Shown: positions 8,433 through 17,364, counted from the stretch's first letter. The stretch is 32,298 nt of DNA from an uncultured Lachnospiraceae bacterium (GCA_910586955.1 CAJUMM010000025.1:2267-34564); one strand, 5' to 3'. Notes: a model not told the origin generated them from the sequence alone. A program made the numbers and translations.

Positions 8433-9734
8433 CTATGATTGTCCCCCTTCAAAGCGCGCGCGGAACTCTTCTTCCAGCCCCGCCCTGAAGTCCGGATGGG
8501 CAACGGCAATCAGCGCCCGGGCCCGATCCCGCAGGGTTTTTCCCCGAAGCTGGGCAATCCCGTACTCTGTCACCACATAGTCCACGTCCGTCCGGGAAGT
8601 GGTCACGGCCGCGCCCTTATCCAGGAAAGGAACGATTTTGGATACTTTTCCCTTTGCCGCCGTGGAACCGATGGCGATAATGGATTTTCCGCCCTTGCTC
8701 AGGTGCGCTCCCCGGACGAAATCGATCTGGCCTCCGATGCCGCTGATCTGCGTAAGACCTACGCTTTCCGCCGCGATCTGGCCCATGAGATCTACCTGGA
8801 CACAGGAATTGATGGAGATCAGATTGTCATTCTTTCCGATAATGTTTGGATTGTTTACATAATCTACCGGATACATGGCCACGGAGGGATTGTCGTCCAC
8901 ATAGTTGTACAGCCTTTTCGTTCCCATGAGGAAGGTTACCACGGTCTTCCCCGGATGCAGCGTCTTCCTTGCATTGGTAATCACGCCGCTCTCAATCAGC
9001 TCTACCACTCCGTCGGAGATCATCTCCGAATGGATTCCCAGATCCTTCTTATCCTTCAGAAACAAAAGAACCGCGTCCGGGATGGCTCCGATGCCCAGCT
9101 GGAGGGTATCGCCATCGTGAATGAGCTTCGCGCAGTTTTCCCCGATGGCTTTCTCCACTTCCCCTATCTTCGGGACTCCCAGCTCTATAATCGGATGATC
9201 CACCTCCACAAAGGCGTCTATCTCCGATACGTGCAGGGTGGTATCTCCCAGGGTTCTGGGCATACACGCGTTTACCTGGGCAATTACCCGCTTGGCGCAA
9301 TGGGCCGCCGGGATGGTGTAATCTATGGAAACTCCGCAGCTTACATATCCTTTTTTATCCGGCGGGGACACCTGGATGATGGCCACATCCACCGGAAGGG
9401 AGGTGCGGAACAGCTCCGGCACCTCGCTGAAGCAGCAGGGAGTGTAATCTCCCCGCCCCTCCTTTACCGCCGCCCTGGACTGCGCACCCACAAAGATACT
9501 GTTCAGCTTGAAATGTCCTTCCGTTCCGGGATCCGCAAATTTGGCGTTTCCCATAGGCAGCATCTGGACAAATTCCACATCCCGGTAGTCTTCCTTGTGG
9601 TCTACCAAAACGTCTGTGATTGCCAGGGGAACGCCCACCGCGTGTCCCAATACGACCCTGTCTTTTGAATGTACCAGCCGGATGGCCTCTTCCGCCGTCA
9701 TTTTTCTCTGTTCGTATAGTTCTCTCCAGTCCAT
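8433..9734 (-). CDS. abfT: 4-hydroxybutyrate CoA-transferase (acetyl-CoA hydrolase/transferase family)
   Basis: A 433-residue family-I CoA-transferase that moves CoA from acetyl-CoA or butyryl-CoA to 4-hydroxybutyrate. The catalytic glutamate of the family is visible as Glu237 in GIHSEMISDG, one residue from Glu238 of the Clostridium aminobutyricum enzyme. GIGAIPDA and GIGGQIDFVRGA are also present. Start at 9734: the frame runs upstream to 9896, but only MDWRELYEQRK has a ribosome site (GGGGG 8 nt before) and matches the family start. It is 14 nt after abfD, the natural partner. Relatives act as butyryl-CoA:acetate CoA-transferases, so it could also finish butyrate synthesis; the abfD neighbour favours 4-hydroxybutyrate as one substrate. 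Confidence 0.9.
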   Translation of the reverse strand: MDWRELYEQRKMTAEEAIRLVHSKDRVVLGHAVGVPLAITDVLVDHKEDYRDVEFVQMLPMGNAKFADPGTEGHFKLNSIFVGAQSRAAVKEGRGDYTPCCFSEVPELFRTSLPVDVAIIQVSPPDKKGYVSCGVSIDYTIPAAHCAKRVIAQVNACMPRTLGDTTLHVSEIDAFVEVDHPIIELGVPKIGEVEKAIGENCAKLIHDGDTLQLGIGAIPDAVLLFLKDKKDLGIHSEMISDGVVELIESGVITNARKTLHPGKTVVTFLMGTKRLYNYVDDNPSVAMYPVDYVNNPNIIGKNDNLISINSCVQVDLMGQIAAESVGLTQISGIGGQIDFVRGAHLSKGGKSIIAIGSTAAKGKVSKIVPFLDKGAAVTTSRTDVDYVVTEYGIAQLRGKTLRDRARALIAVAHPDFRAGLEEEFRARFEGGQS

Positions 9735-9748
9735 ATGTACGCCCCCGG

Positions 9749-11194
9749 TTATTCGCTGATCTTGGCGATCTTCTTGGCCAGCTCTTTCTTCATGGGAAGA
9801 TTTCCCTGGCGGGAGATCATAATTCTCTGTGCCTGGGGACTTCCCGCTCCGTGCAGGGACTCCGTGCGATAGCCTACCGCGGCCGTTCCCAGACAAAGGT
9901 TCTCAATCAGCCTTAAGATGCGCAGACGGTTTTCCACGGAAACTCCCTTTGCCGCCTTCAGATATTTTTCTACATAAGGCCCTACCACGGGACTGCGGAG
10001 ATCTGCTTCCGAAGGAGCCGTCACCACAATTCCTCCCGCGATGTCCTCTGCCAGACGGGCAATCTCATAGGGGAACCGGGTTACATTCTGCTTGCAGACA
10101 TTTGCCAGAAGCAGGTCAATGATATAGTTGCCGGAAGCCGTGGGCGCTCCCTCCGCGGAGCAGGCGATGCCGCAGCAGTACAGGGTCTCATTCAGATGGG
10201 TCATCTCGATGAGCTTATCTTTGATATGGGAAGCTTTCGCACAGCCGTTGTAATCGGCCGCCAGAGCCGCCGCCCCAATCAGCACGTCGCCCACGCCGAC
10301 TTTGCAGCCGCCGTAGCTCTGTCTGTGATAGCCCGCAAAGCGCTCTACCAGCATACCGGCAAACTCCGTCTCCCCATTCAGGAAGATCCGATCCTTGGGA
10401 ATAAATACGTCATTGAAAACCACCAGGGCCTCCACGCCGCCAAATTCACTGTTTCCCACATCCAGATCCGTATCTTCCAGCTTTCTCGTATCACAGGACT
10501 GGCGTCCGATAATCATGAGGATTCCCTCCGCATCCATAGGAACCGCAAAGGATACCGCATAGGCTTTGTCATCCGGTCCCATAGAAACGGTAGGCATGAC
10601 AATCATTTCCTGGGAGTTGATGGCCCCGGTCTGGTGGGCTTTCGCTCCCCGCACGACGATGCCGTCCGGTCTCTGCTCTACCACCCGCAGGTACATATCC
10701 GGATCTTCCTGGGCATGGGGAGCCGCTCCCCGATCTCCCTTGGGATCCGTCATGGCCCCGTCTACGGTAAGATCCTCTTCCTGGCAGTATTTTGCAAACT
10801 CTACAAAATTCTTGTGGTAGGAGGTCCCATACTTGGCGTCGATCTCATAGGTGGTGCTGTACACCGCGTTAAAGGCGTCCATCCCCACGCAGCGCTGGAA
10901 GCAGGCCGCCGTCTGCTGTCCCAGGAGCCTCTGCATCTTTACTTTATTGATCAAATCTTCCGTACTCTGATGGATATGCAGGAAACGGTTAATCCTTTTC
11001 CCTGTCAGGGAGGAAGTGACTGTCATCAAATCCTCATACTTGGGATCCTGGGCCAGGTCGTAAGTGGCCTTCACCGAATTCAGGGAGGGCCTCAGAATCG
11101 GGTGATCTACCGGATTGTCCACTTTCTCCCCAAACAAATATACCTGAAGATTTTTCTTCCGCATACTTTCAACGTACTGTTCTCCTGTCATCAT
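9749..11194 (-). CDS. abfD: 4-hydroxybutyryl-CoA dehydratase / vinylacetyl-CoA isomerase
   Basis: A 481-residue flavin and [4Fe-4S] enzyme that converts 4-hydroxybutyryl-CoA to crotonyl-CoA by a radical mechanism and is oxygen sensitive in known members. The sequence matches the clostridial AbfD family throughout (GQQTAACFQRCVGMDAFN, VDGAMTDPKGDRG, ERFAGYHRQSYGGCKVGVG, HGAGSPQAQRIM). All cluster ligands are present as Cys98, Cys102, His290 and Cys297, equivalent to Cys99/Cys103/His292/Cys299 of C. aminobutyricum. Length is typical. Two adjacent ATG codons make the start 11194 or 11191. The upstream gap of 46 nt is almost wholly purine. This gene defines the second branch to crotonyl-CoA in the operon. 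Confidence 0.97.
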   Translation of the reverse strand: MMTGEQYVESMRKKNLQVYLFGEKVDNPVDHPILRPSLNSVKATYDLAQDPKYEDLMTVTSSLTGKRINRFLHIHQSTEDLINKVKMQRLLGQQTAACFQRCVGMDAFNAVYSTTYEIDAKYGTSYHKNFVEFAKYCQEEDLTVDGAMTDPKGDRGAAPHAQEDPDMYLRVVEQRPDGIVVRGAKAHQTGAINSQEMIVMPTVSMGPDDKAYAVSFAVPMDAEGILMIIGRQSCDTRKLEDTDLDVGNSEFGGVEALVVFNDVFIPKDRIFLNGETEFAGMLVERFAGYHRQSYGGCKVGVGDVLIGAAALAADYNGCAKASHIKDKLIEMTHLNETLYCCGIACSAEGAPTASGNYIIDLLLANVCKQNVTRFPYEIARLAEDIAGGIVVTAPSEADLRSPVVGPYVEKYLKAAKGVSVENRLRILRLIENLCLGTAAVGYRTESLHGAGSPQAQRIMISRQGNLPMKKELAKKIAKISE

Positions 11195-11205
11195 ACGAAT
11201 CTTTA

Positions 11206-11242
11206 CCTTCTTTCTTTTTTCTTCTCTCTTTTCTCTTCTTTC
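11206..11242 (-). other. 37-nt homopurine tract before abfD
   Basis: The minus strand is only A and G for 37 nt, from the 4hbD stop codon to 12 nt before the abfD start. It includes several ribosome-site-like AAGAAGG and GAGAGAAG units. It is probably an unstructured, ribosome-recruiting leader for abfD; the function is inferred. Confidence 0.5.
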
Positions 11243-12371
11243 AGCCGTTCAGCCGTTTCTGATACAGCTCCTGTATCTCTTCCTGGCTTAACTCCACATA
11301 GTTATTTCTCAAAAGCCGCTGCTGGTTGGCAATGGTGCTGGCCGCAAACTCCGGGATGTCTTCCTGTACCGCCCCGTACTCTTTCATGGCCTTGGGCTTT
11401 AAGATCACTGCCAGCAGCCGCTCCAGAGCCTCGATTCCGTCGGCCCCGTCCCCTGCGCCGTCCTGCTTCAGTACCTGCAACAGAAGATCGTTCAGGCTCT
11501 TAAGCTTGCCCTCCGGCTTCTTCTCCTGATATTTGCGGAGAACGCTGATCAGGAACTGATAGTTGCTCTCCCCGTGAGGCACGTGGTATTTGGCCCCCAG
11601 AGCATAGCTCATGGCATGCACGGCCGCGCATCCTGCGTTGCCAAAAGCGATTCCCGCGTAATTGCTGGCCCGTAGATAGGCTTCGCTCTCCGCAAACCGG
11701 GCGTCCGGGCCCTCCTTGGCAATGCGGCAGTAGCCTGCCAAAATCATTTCCATAGCCGCCGCCCCGTACATATCCGTATAGGATGTGCTGTTGGGACTTA
11801 AGTAAGCTTCCATGCCGTGGATCAGCGCGTCGATGGAGCTGGTGGCAAACACGTAGTAAGGAAGCGTCCCCAAAAATTCCGGAATCAAAACCGCATGGTC
11901 CGCGTACATGGCGGGAGAGGTAAGACCCATCTTCGTCCCCTTGCGTGTGCGGTTGACGATGGCGATGTTTGTCATCTCACTGCCCGTCCCGCAGGTGGTG
12001 GGAATCAGATAAAGCTTCTTCCCCTTCTCAAGCTCCGTCCTCTCATAGAGTACATCCACATTTTCCGCGTCTTTCAGGGCCAAAATCTTTCCGATATCCA
12101 GGATGGTTCCCCCGCCTACCGCAAATATCCGCAGGCATTCCTCTTGATTCATTTCCGCCAGAATGGCGTCCACCATCTGATCCGTGGGCTCCCCGGCCCC
12201 GTATTTTTCCTGGAAGATATAGCGGCAGGACAGGTTTTCCGCCTTCATCAAAGGGTTATAAATATATTCATTGGTCAGAATCAAATCCCCCGCGCCAATC
12301 TTTGCCTCCGCCGCAAACTCCCCGAAGGTCTTATAGCTGTCAATCTGCGGTACTACCAGCAACTCTTTCAT
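11241..12371 (-). CDS. 4hbD: NAD-dependent 4-hydroxybutyrate dehydrogenase (iron-type alcohol dehydrogenase)
   Basis: A 376-residue group-III metal alcohol dehydrogenase that interconverts succinate semialdehyde and 4-hydroxybutyrate. The nucleotide-binding glycines are in FAVGGGTILDIGK and PTTCGTGSEMTN. The metal ligands are visible as Asp181, His185 (SSIDALIHGMEAY), His252 (AVHAMSY) and His266 (HVPHGESN). Overall it closely resembles the Clostridium kluyveri 4-hydroxybutyrate dehydrogenase as I know it (ILTNEYIYNP, FQEKYGAGEP, NYAGIAFGNAG). It overlaps the transketolase C-subunit gene by 4 nt and precedes abfD, physically linking the sugar and 4-hydroxybutyrate parts. It could in principle act on another C4 aldehyde. 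Confidence 0.9.
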   Translation of the reverse strand: MKELLVVPQIDSYKTFGEFAAEAKIGAGDLILTNEYIYNPLMKAENLSCRYIFQEKYGAGEPTDQMVDAILAEMNQEECLRIFAVGGGTILDIGKILALKDAENVDVLYERTELEKGKKLYLIPTTCGTGSEMTNIAIVNRTRKGTKMGLTSPAMYADHAVLIPEFLGTLPYYVFATSSIDALIHGMEAYLSPNSTSYTDMYGAAAMEMILAGYCRIAKEGPDARFAESEAYLRASNYAGIAFGNAGCAAVHAMSYALGAKYHVPHGESNYQFLISVLRKYQEKKPEGKLKSLNDLLLQVLKQDGAGDGADGIEALERLLAVILKPKAMKEYGAVQEDIPEFAASTIANQQRLLRNNYVELSQEEIQELYQKRLNG

Positions 12372-13345
12372 AATTTCCCTGCCTTTCTGGCTATCGCCCT
12401 CTCTGCCGCCGCCACAATGTCCTCACTGAGCAGCTGATACTCCTTCATCAGGAACTCCCGGCTGCCCACCTGGCCGAAGCGGTTCTGAATCCCTATCATT
12501 TCCATGGGAACCGGACATTTCTTCGCTACCACATTGGCGATTGCCGATCCCAGGCCGCAGCCCGCCTGATGGTTTTCTGCCGAAACAATGCAGCCCGTCT
12601 CCTTCGCCGCCTTTACGATCAATTCCTCGTCCAGGGGCTTCCAGGTGTGCATGTCGATGACTCTCGCGGAAATCCCCTTTTTCTCCAGTTCTTCTTCCGC
12701 TTTTAACGCCTCGTCCAAAAGGATCCCCGAGGCAATAATGGTAACGTCTTTTCCGTCCCTCAAGGTAACGCCCTTGCCGATCTCAAACTGGGCGTCGTCT
12801 GCATAGATGGTCTGAAATTCCTTTCGAATCAGGCGCAGATAGGAAACGCCCGGAATCCCGGCCAGCGCCTTGGTCATAAAGCGGGTCTGGACATAATCAC
12901 AGGAATCCACCACCACCGCATTGGGAATGGTCATATAAAGAGCTGCGTCCTCAAAAGGCATGTGGGTTGCCCCGTTAAAGGCCGCCGTCACCCCCGGATC
13001 GGAACCGACAATATGAACCGGAACCCCGGAATAGCCCGCCGCCAGAAATGCCTGGTCAAAGGCCCGGCGGGAGGCAAAACAGCCGAAGGAATGAACGAAC
13101 ACCTTCATGCCCGCCGCCGCCATGCCGCCCGCCACGGCTACCGCGTTCTGTTCCGCGATCCCTGCGTTCAGCGTCCTGTCCGGATATTTCGCCTGGAGCT
13201 TCTTGGTATTGATACACCCCATGAGATCACAGTCAATATGTACGATCCGCTCATCCTGTTCCATCAGTTCCAGCATGGCGTCCACATAACCGTCCCGGTT
13301 GCCCCTTTTATCTGTCTTGTGGTTTGCAATCAGTATCTGTTTCAT
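12368..13345 (-). CDS. transketolase, C-terminal subunit
   Basis: A 325-residue protein holding the pyrimidine-binding and C-terminal domains of a split transketolase. Transketolase moves a two-carbon ketol unit with thiamine diphosphate. The essential glutamate that activates the cofactor is Glu65 in NAGIAEQNAVAVAGG. HSFGCFASRRAFDQ and GVTAAFNGATHMPFED follow as in the family, and the C-terminal domain starts near residue 195. The ATG overlaps the stop of the N-terminal subunit gene (4 nt), so the halves are made in step. The natural substrate is not readable from sequence. Split transketolases of this kind often serve specialised sugar pathways, in addition to the housekeeping pentose phosphate role. 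Confidence 0.94.
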   Translation of the reverse strand: MKQILIANHKTDKRGNRDGYVDAMLELMEQDERIVHIDCDLMGCINTKKLQAKYPDRTLNAGIAEQNAVAVAGGMAAAGMKVFVHSFGCFASRRAFDQAFLAAGYSGVPVHIVGSDPGVTAAFNGATHMPFEDAALYMTIPNAVVVDSCDYVQTRFMTKALAGIPGVSYLRLIRKEFQTIYADDAQFEIGKGVTLRDGKDVTIIASGILLDEALKAEEELEKKGISARVIDMHTWKPLDEELIVKAAKETGCIVSAENHQAGCGLGSAIANVVAKKCPVPMEMIGIQNRFGQVGSREFLMKEYQLLSEDIVAAAERAIARKAGKL

Positions 13346-14214
13346 GCTTCTTCGCCTCCTTTGCCCTGGGTCCGGATTTTTTCATATCTGGCCTCGGCCT
13401 CGGCAAGGGCCTCCTCCCACTCCTCCTTGGAGGGCTGGGAGGAATGGGCGCCCGTAGGCTCCGCAAAAGTCGCTCCTTTGCCTTTTACCGTGTGCAGAAT
13501 GATGCACACAGGCGCATCCCCAAATTCCTCTGCCTGGGTAAGCGCGTCATAGATGGCTTCCACATCATTTCCCTCTTCCACTTCCAGCGTCTTCCAGCCA
13601 AAGGCACTGAATTTGACGCCAATGCCTTTCCCCTGGCTCATGACTTCCTCTACCGTCCCGTCCAGCTGCCGCTTATTGTCGTCTACCAGGCAGACCAGAT
13701 TGGACAGGCCGTAATGGGCGGCAAACTGAGCCGCTTCCCAGACAGCCCCTTCATCGCATTCTCCGTCGCCTACTGCCACATAGACCCGGTTATCCCGGCC
13801 CTGGATTTTCAGGCCCATAGCCGCTCCAACCGCCTCGCCCATTCCCTGGCCCAGGGAGCCCGTAGTCAAATCCACGCCAACCGTCCGGTTCCTGTCCGTA
13901 TGGGAGGGGAAATGGGTGCCCGGCCGGTTCAGCTTATAGGCATCACTGACGGGATAATAGCCCTTCAGGCCCAGGGTGGCGTACATCACCGGCCCCGCGT
14001 GGCCTTTGGACAGCACAAACCAGTCTCTTCCCTCCCAGCCAGGATCCGCCGGGTTCACCTTCATCTTGGCCCCGTAGAGTACGGCCATTGCCTCTACCAT
14101 AGACATGGAGCCTCCCACATGGCCAAATCCCAGGGAACCTATGATTTTCAAGGTTTCCAGGCGGATCTGTTCCGCAAACACACGAAGCTCCTGCATTTTT
14201 TCCTGTTTCGTCAT
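13342..14214 (-). CDS. transketolase, N-terminal subunit
   Basis: A 290-residue thiamine-diphosphate domain of a split transketolase. His32 (GFGHVGGSMSMVEA) and His72 (LSKGHAGP) are the conserved substrate and cofactor histidines. The cofactor motif begins GDGECDEGAVWEA at residue 149 and ends at Asn180 (LVDDNKRQLDG). TTGSLGQGMGEAVG is intact. It forms the active enzyme with the next gene. It lies 28 nt after the zinc alcohol dehydrogenase gene with GGAGGG before its ATG. No transaldolase or other pentose-phosphate gene is nearby, which points to a dedicated catabolic role (inference). Confidence 0.94.
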   Translation of the reverse strand: MTKQEKMQELRVFAEQIRLETLKIIGSLGFGHVGGSMSMVEAMAVLYGAKMKVNPADPGWEGRDWFVLSKGHAGPVMYATLGLKGYYPVSDAYKLNRPGTHFPSHTDRNRTVGVDLTTGSLGQGMGEAVGAAMGLKIQGRDNRVYVAVGDGECDEGAVWEAAQFAAHYGLSNLVCLVDDNKRQLDGTVEEVMSQGKGIGVKFSAFGWKTLEVEEGNDVEAIYDALTQAEEFGDAPVCIILHTVKGKGATFAEPTGAHSSQPSKEEWEEALAEAEARYEKIRTQGKGGEEA

Positions 14215-14242
14215 AACAACCCTCCTAATACCTTTCCTCCCC

Positions 14243-15268
14243 TTACGGGATCAGAAAGACCTTATAGCCTTCCTTGCGCTCTACCATGGCAAATGCCTCT
14301 TTGTAATCTTCCAGGGGCATTCTCGTACTGATTAACGCTTCCAGGTTTAAGGCGTTCATCGCGTAGATTTTCTTAAGCTTTTCCCAGGAGGAGGCTCCGG
14401 TGGCGAAACCGCTCCGGTACCGTATTTCTTTCTTCCACATCTTATCCAGATCCACCGTAATCGGTTTGCCGAATACACCCACCTGGGTAACCTGTCCCTG
14501 CTTCCTCACCAGCTCAAACGCCTGATTCAGCGCGGGCGCGGCCCCGGAACACTCCAGCACGATATCCACGCCGGCCTCCGTCCGCCGCTTGACGATCTCC
14601 GCAAGCTCACCGGCGTCCGAGGCCGTCTCGTCCGCGCCCAGGCTCTTGGCCAGCTTAAGCCTGTCTTCGTCCACCTTGGTGCCGCTCACCATCACATAAG
14701 CTCCGCAGAGCTTCGCCAGTTGGGCGCAGATCTGCCCGATTGCCCCCGGCCCCGTCACCAGCACCACATCCCCCGGCTTGATATCCGTATGATCGATGAC
14801 CGCGCGCACGCAGCAGGCCACAGGCTCGCTTAAGGCCGGTATATCCGACCCTTTCATGGCCTCCGGCACTTGAAACACATGATCCCAGGGGGCCGTCACA
14901 TACTCCGCCATCCCTCCGTTCAGGTTGATTCCGATAGACGCTTTATTAAGGCACATCTGATAATCTCCCTGCTTGCAGTAATGACAGCTTCCGCAGCCGT
15001 TGATGTTGTTCACCATCACCTGATCGCCGGCTTTCAGTTCCTTTACTTCCCGGCCGCACTCCTCAATCACGCCCGTAAATTCATGCCCCAGCACAATGGG
15101 AGGTGTGTGGGCGTACTCATCCGCGATAATGTGGAGATCCGTTCCGCAGATTCCACACGCCATGACTTTGATCAACACTTCATTTTCTTTGGGAACCGGC
15201 TTGGGCAGTTCGGCTAACACAACACCCTCCATCCCCAGGCCGTGTCCCTGCTTCACCAATGCTTTCAT
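14243..15268 (-). CDS. zinc-dependent alcohol/polyol dehydrogenase (MDR family)
   Basis: A 341-residue medium-chain dehydrogenase of the sorbitol/threonine/butanediol type. Catalytic zinc ligands are Cys41 (CGICGTDLH), His62 and Glu63 (GHEFTG). The structural zinc site is Cys92, Cys95, Cys98 and Cys106. The Rossmann motif GPGAIGQICAQLAKLCG occurs near residue 174. It oxidises a secondary alcohol or reduces a ketone with NAD(P); the substrate cannot be told. Candidates from context are a polyol, a deoxy-ketose or an acyloin feeding the lipoamide complex. It sits 16 nt after the isomerase gene. Confidence 0.92.
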   Translation of the reverse strand: MKALVKQGHGLGMEGVVLAELPKPVPKENEVLIKVMACGICGTDLHIIADEYAHTPPIVLGHEFTGVIEECGREVKELKAGDQVMVNNINGCGSCHYCKQGDYQMCLNKASIGINLNGGMAEYVTAPWDHVFQVPEAMKGSDIPALSEPVACCVRAVIDHTDIKPGDVVLVTGPGAIGQICAQLAKLCGAYVMVSGTKVDEDRLKLAKSLGADETASDAGELAEIVKRRTEAGVDIVLECSGAAPALNQAFELVRKQGQVTQVGVFGKPITVDLDKMWKKEIRYRSGFATGASSWEKLKKIYAMNALNLEALISTRMPLEDYKEAFAMVERKEGYKVFLIP

Positions 15269-15284
15269 CCTATCACCTCATCTT

Positions 15285-15926
15285 TCATGCCAGAGCCTGC
15301 TCTACCGCCTGCAGGATTTCCGGACATTTGCATTCCGCCTTAAACATTTCAAACCGCTTGCCGGCGAAGGCGTTTACCACCATTTCATGGACATCCGGAT
15401 CTTTGCTAGCAAGTATCTCCTTGATATCCTTTGTGGCGTCTGCTTTCAGCTTTTTCAGAAGCGCGGCGTTCCTCTGCTCGGAAGCGGCTGCGCTTTCCGG
15501 GTATCCCCCTCCTGGCTCTTTCACAAAGAGTTTTTCAAACACATACTCCAGGTTGATCTCGGCCCCCCAGCCCCAGCCCTTGGCATAGGGAAGGGACATG
15601 CAGTTTCCGCCGTTTACCTGGGTGAAAAGATAAGAATCGGCGGGGTCAATCACAAGCCCGCAATACACGCCCGGCATGGTATTCGCCGCAATCATGGCGC
15701 CCTCGCCCGTTCCGCAGCCGGTCACAACAAAATCTGCCGCCCCGGAATTAAGCAGGGCAGAGATAAACACGGCGTTTTGATTATACGTCTGCCTGTTGTC
15801 CTCCATGTTATACTGTCCGTAATTGACAACGGTATGCCCGTTGGCCTCCGCTACCTTCTTCAATGTCTCACATACGATCTCGTTTTTCGCGCATGTACTC
15901 CACTCCATAACCAATGCAATCTTCAT
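15285..15926 (-). CDS. RpiB/LacA/LacB-family isomerase, long divergent form
   Basis: A 213-residue aldose-ketose isomerase, longer than ordinary RpiB (about 150). The catalytic cysteine and anion-hole loop are present as Cys71 followed by GTGEG (TGCGTGEGAMIAANTMPG). The usual arginine and HNNAN phosphate-site segment after it is replaced by LFTQVNGGNCMSLPYAKGWGW. This suggests a substrate other than a plain pentose 5-phosphate. About 60 extra C-terminal residues are mostly helical and charged. Family members with split transketolase neighbours include the sulfo-sugar isomerase SqwI (family knowledge from memory). It lies between E3 and the zinc dehydrogenase. Confidence 0.85.
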   Translation of the reverse strand: MKIALVMEWSTCAKNEIVCETLKKVAEANGHTVVNYGQYNMEDNRQTYNQNAVFISALLNSGAADFVVTGCGTGEGAMIAANTMPGVYCGLVIDPADSYLFTQVNGGNCMSLPYAKGWGWGAEINLEYVFEKLFVKEPGGGYPESAAASEQRNAALLKKLKADATKDIKEILASKDPDVHEMVVNAFAGKRFEMFKAECKCPEILQAVEQALA

Positions 15927-15950
15927 ATTCGTTCCTCCTTGCTTTTTGTT

Positions 15951-17336
15951 TTATAAATTGTTGATGGATTTGCCCAGCCATGCCGCCATAAAGGCTTCTC
16001 CCACCGCCTCATTCACCGTGGGATGGGGATGGATGGAACCAATCACTTCCTCTGCCGTAAGTTCGGAAGCCATAGCCGCCGATATCTCTCCGATCATTTC
16101 CGTCACATGGCTGCCAAATAAATGGACGCCCAGGATCTCTCCCGTCTCCTCATCCAGAATCACCTTCGCCATGCCTTCCGTGGAGCCTTCAATCAAGGAC
16201 TTCCCGTTGGCGGCAAAGGGAAATCTTCCTACTTTTATCTTCCCGGCCTTCTCTTTTGCCTTTGCCTCCGTCAGTCCGATAGAAGCAATCTCCGGCGTAA
16301 TATAAATACAGGAGGGAATCTTATCGTAATCCATCTCTGCATATCCGCCGCAGATATTCTCCAGGGCCGTCATGCCCTCATGAGAGGCCGTATGGGCCAG
16401 CATCACCTTTCCGTTCACGTCACCGATGGCATAGATATGGGGGATATTCGTCTGCAGGCGCTCATTGGTTTGTATGGCCTTCCGTTCAAAGGCAAGGCCG
16501 ATACCCTCCGCGTTGAGCCCTTCCGTATTGGGCACCCGCCCTACCGCCATAAGCACCAGATCCGCGGCGATCTCTTCCTCCTTCCCATCCAGTTCGAACT
16601 GTACGCAGTTATCTTTGACGGTCTTTACCTTCGCGCCCAGCTTAAAGGAGACGCCGCCCTGTTCCATGCTCTTTCTCGCCAGGGAGGAAATCTCCGGGTC
16701 TACCATAGGAAGGATCTGATCCATAAGCTCAAGAACGGTTACCTCCACCCCAAGCTTACTGAACAGATACGCAAATTCCACTCCGATGACACCCCCGCCG
16801 ATAACCGCCATGCGTTTCGGAAGGCTGTCAAGCCCAAGGGCTTCGTCACTTGTGATCACGCGGCTGTCTCCCTCTATGGCAATAAAGGGCGGCATGAAAA
16901 CCTTTGAGCCTGTGGCGATGATAATATTCTCTGCCGTAATTGTCTTATCCCCTACGGAAAGGGTATGGGCATCCACAAAAGCGGCTTTTCCCTTTTCTAT
17001 AGCCACCCGGTTTCCCCCAAGCAGCGCCCGGACGCCGCCGGTAAGGGTTTTGACAATCCCGCTTTTCCTCTGCTGGAGTTTTTTCATGTCCACCGACACA
17101 GCTGCCGGATCCACGCCCTCAACAGCGAACTTGGACGCATCCCGGATCTCCGATACCAGGTTTGCCGTACGGATCAGCACCTTCGTGGGAATGCAGCCCA
17201 CATTGAGGCAGGTACCGCCAAATTCTTTTTCCTCAACGATACAGGTTTTCTTCCCCAGCTGGGCCGCCTTGATGGCCGTCTCATACCCGCCGGGGCCTGC
17301 GCCGATGACCGCGATCTCATAATCATAGCTTGCCAT
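15951..17336 (-). CDS. lpdA: dihydrolipoyl dehydrogenase (E3)
   Basis: A 461-residue flavoprotein that reoxidises the dihydrolipoyl arm of the E2 with NAD. FAD motif GAGPGGYETAIKAAQLG is at residues 12-28. The redox disulfide is Cys43/Cys48 (GGTCLNVGCIPTK). The NAD-binding GGGVIGVEFAYLF is mid-protein. The C-terminal acid-base pair is His438/Glu443 (HPHPTVNEAVGEAF). There is no N-terminal lipoyl domain, unlike some Firmicute acetoin-complex E3 proteins. It follows E2 by 28 nt, in the order E1alpha-E1beta-E2-E3. Confidence 0.96.
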   Translation of the reverse strand: MASYDYEIAVIGAGPGGYETAIKAAQLGKKTCIVEEKEFGGTCLNVGCIPTKVLIRTANLVSEIRDASKFAVEGVDPAAVSVDMKKLQQRKSGIVKTLTGGVRALLGGNRVAIEKGKAAFVDAHTLSVGDKTITAENIIIATGSKVFMPPFIAIEGDSRVITSDEALGLDSLPKRMAVIGGGVIGVEFAYLFSKLGVEVTVLELMDQILPMVDPEISSLARKSMEQGGVSFKLGAKVKTVKDNCVQFELDGKEEEIAADLVLMAVGRVPNTEGLNAEGIGLAFERKAIQTNERLQTNIPHIYAIGDVNGKVMLAHTASHEGMTALENICGGYAEMDYDKIPSCIYITPEIASIGLTEAKAKEKAGKIKVGRFPFAANGKSLIEGSTEGMAKVILDEETGEILGVHLFGSHVTEMIGEISAAMASELTAEEVIGSIHPHPTVNEAVGEAFMAAWLGKSINNL

Positions 17337-17364
17337 TTTCTATTTCCTCCGTAATCCTGGAATC

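Noticed and set aside
9735..9896. Longer N-terminus for the CoA-transferase
   Set aside because: The extra 54 residues overlap the 3' end of abfD, lack family similarity, and the ribosome site sits at the inner ATG (9734).
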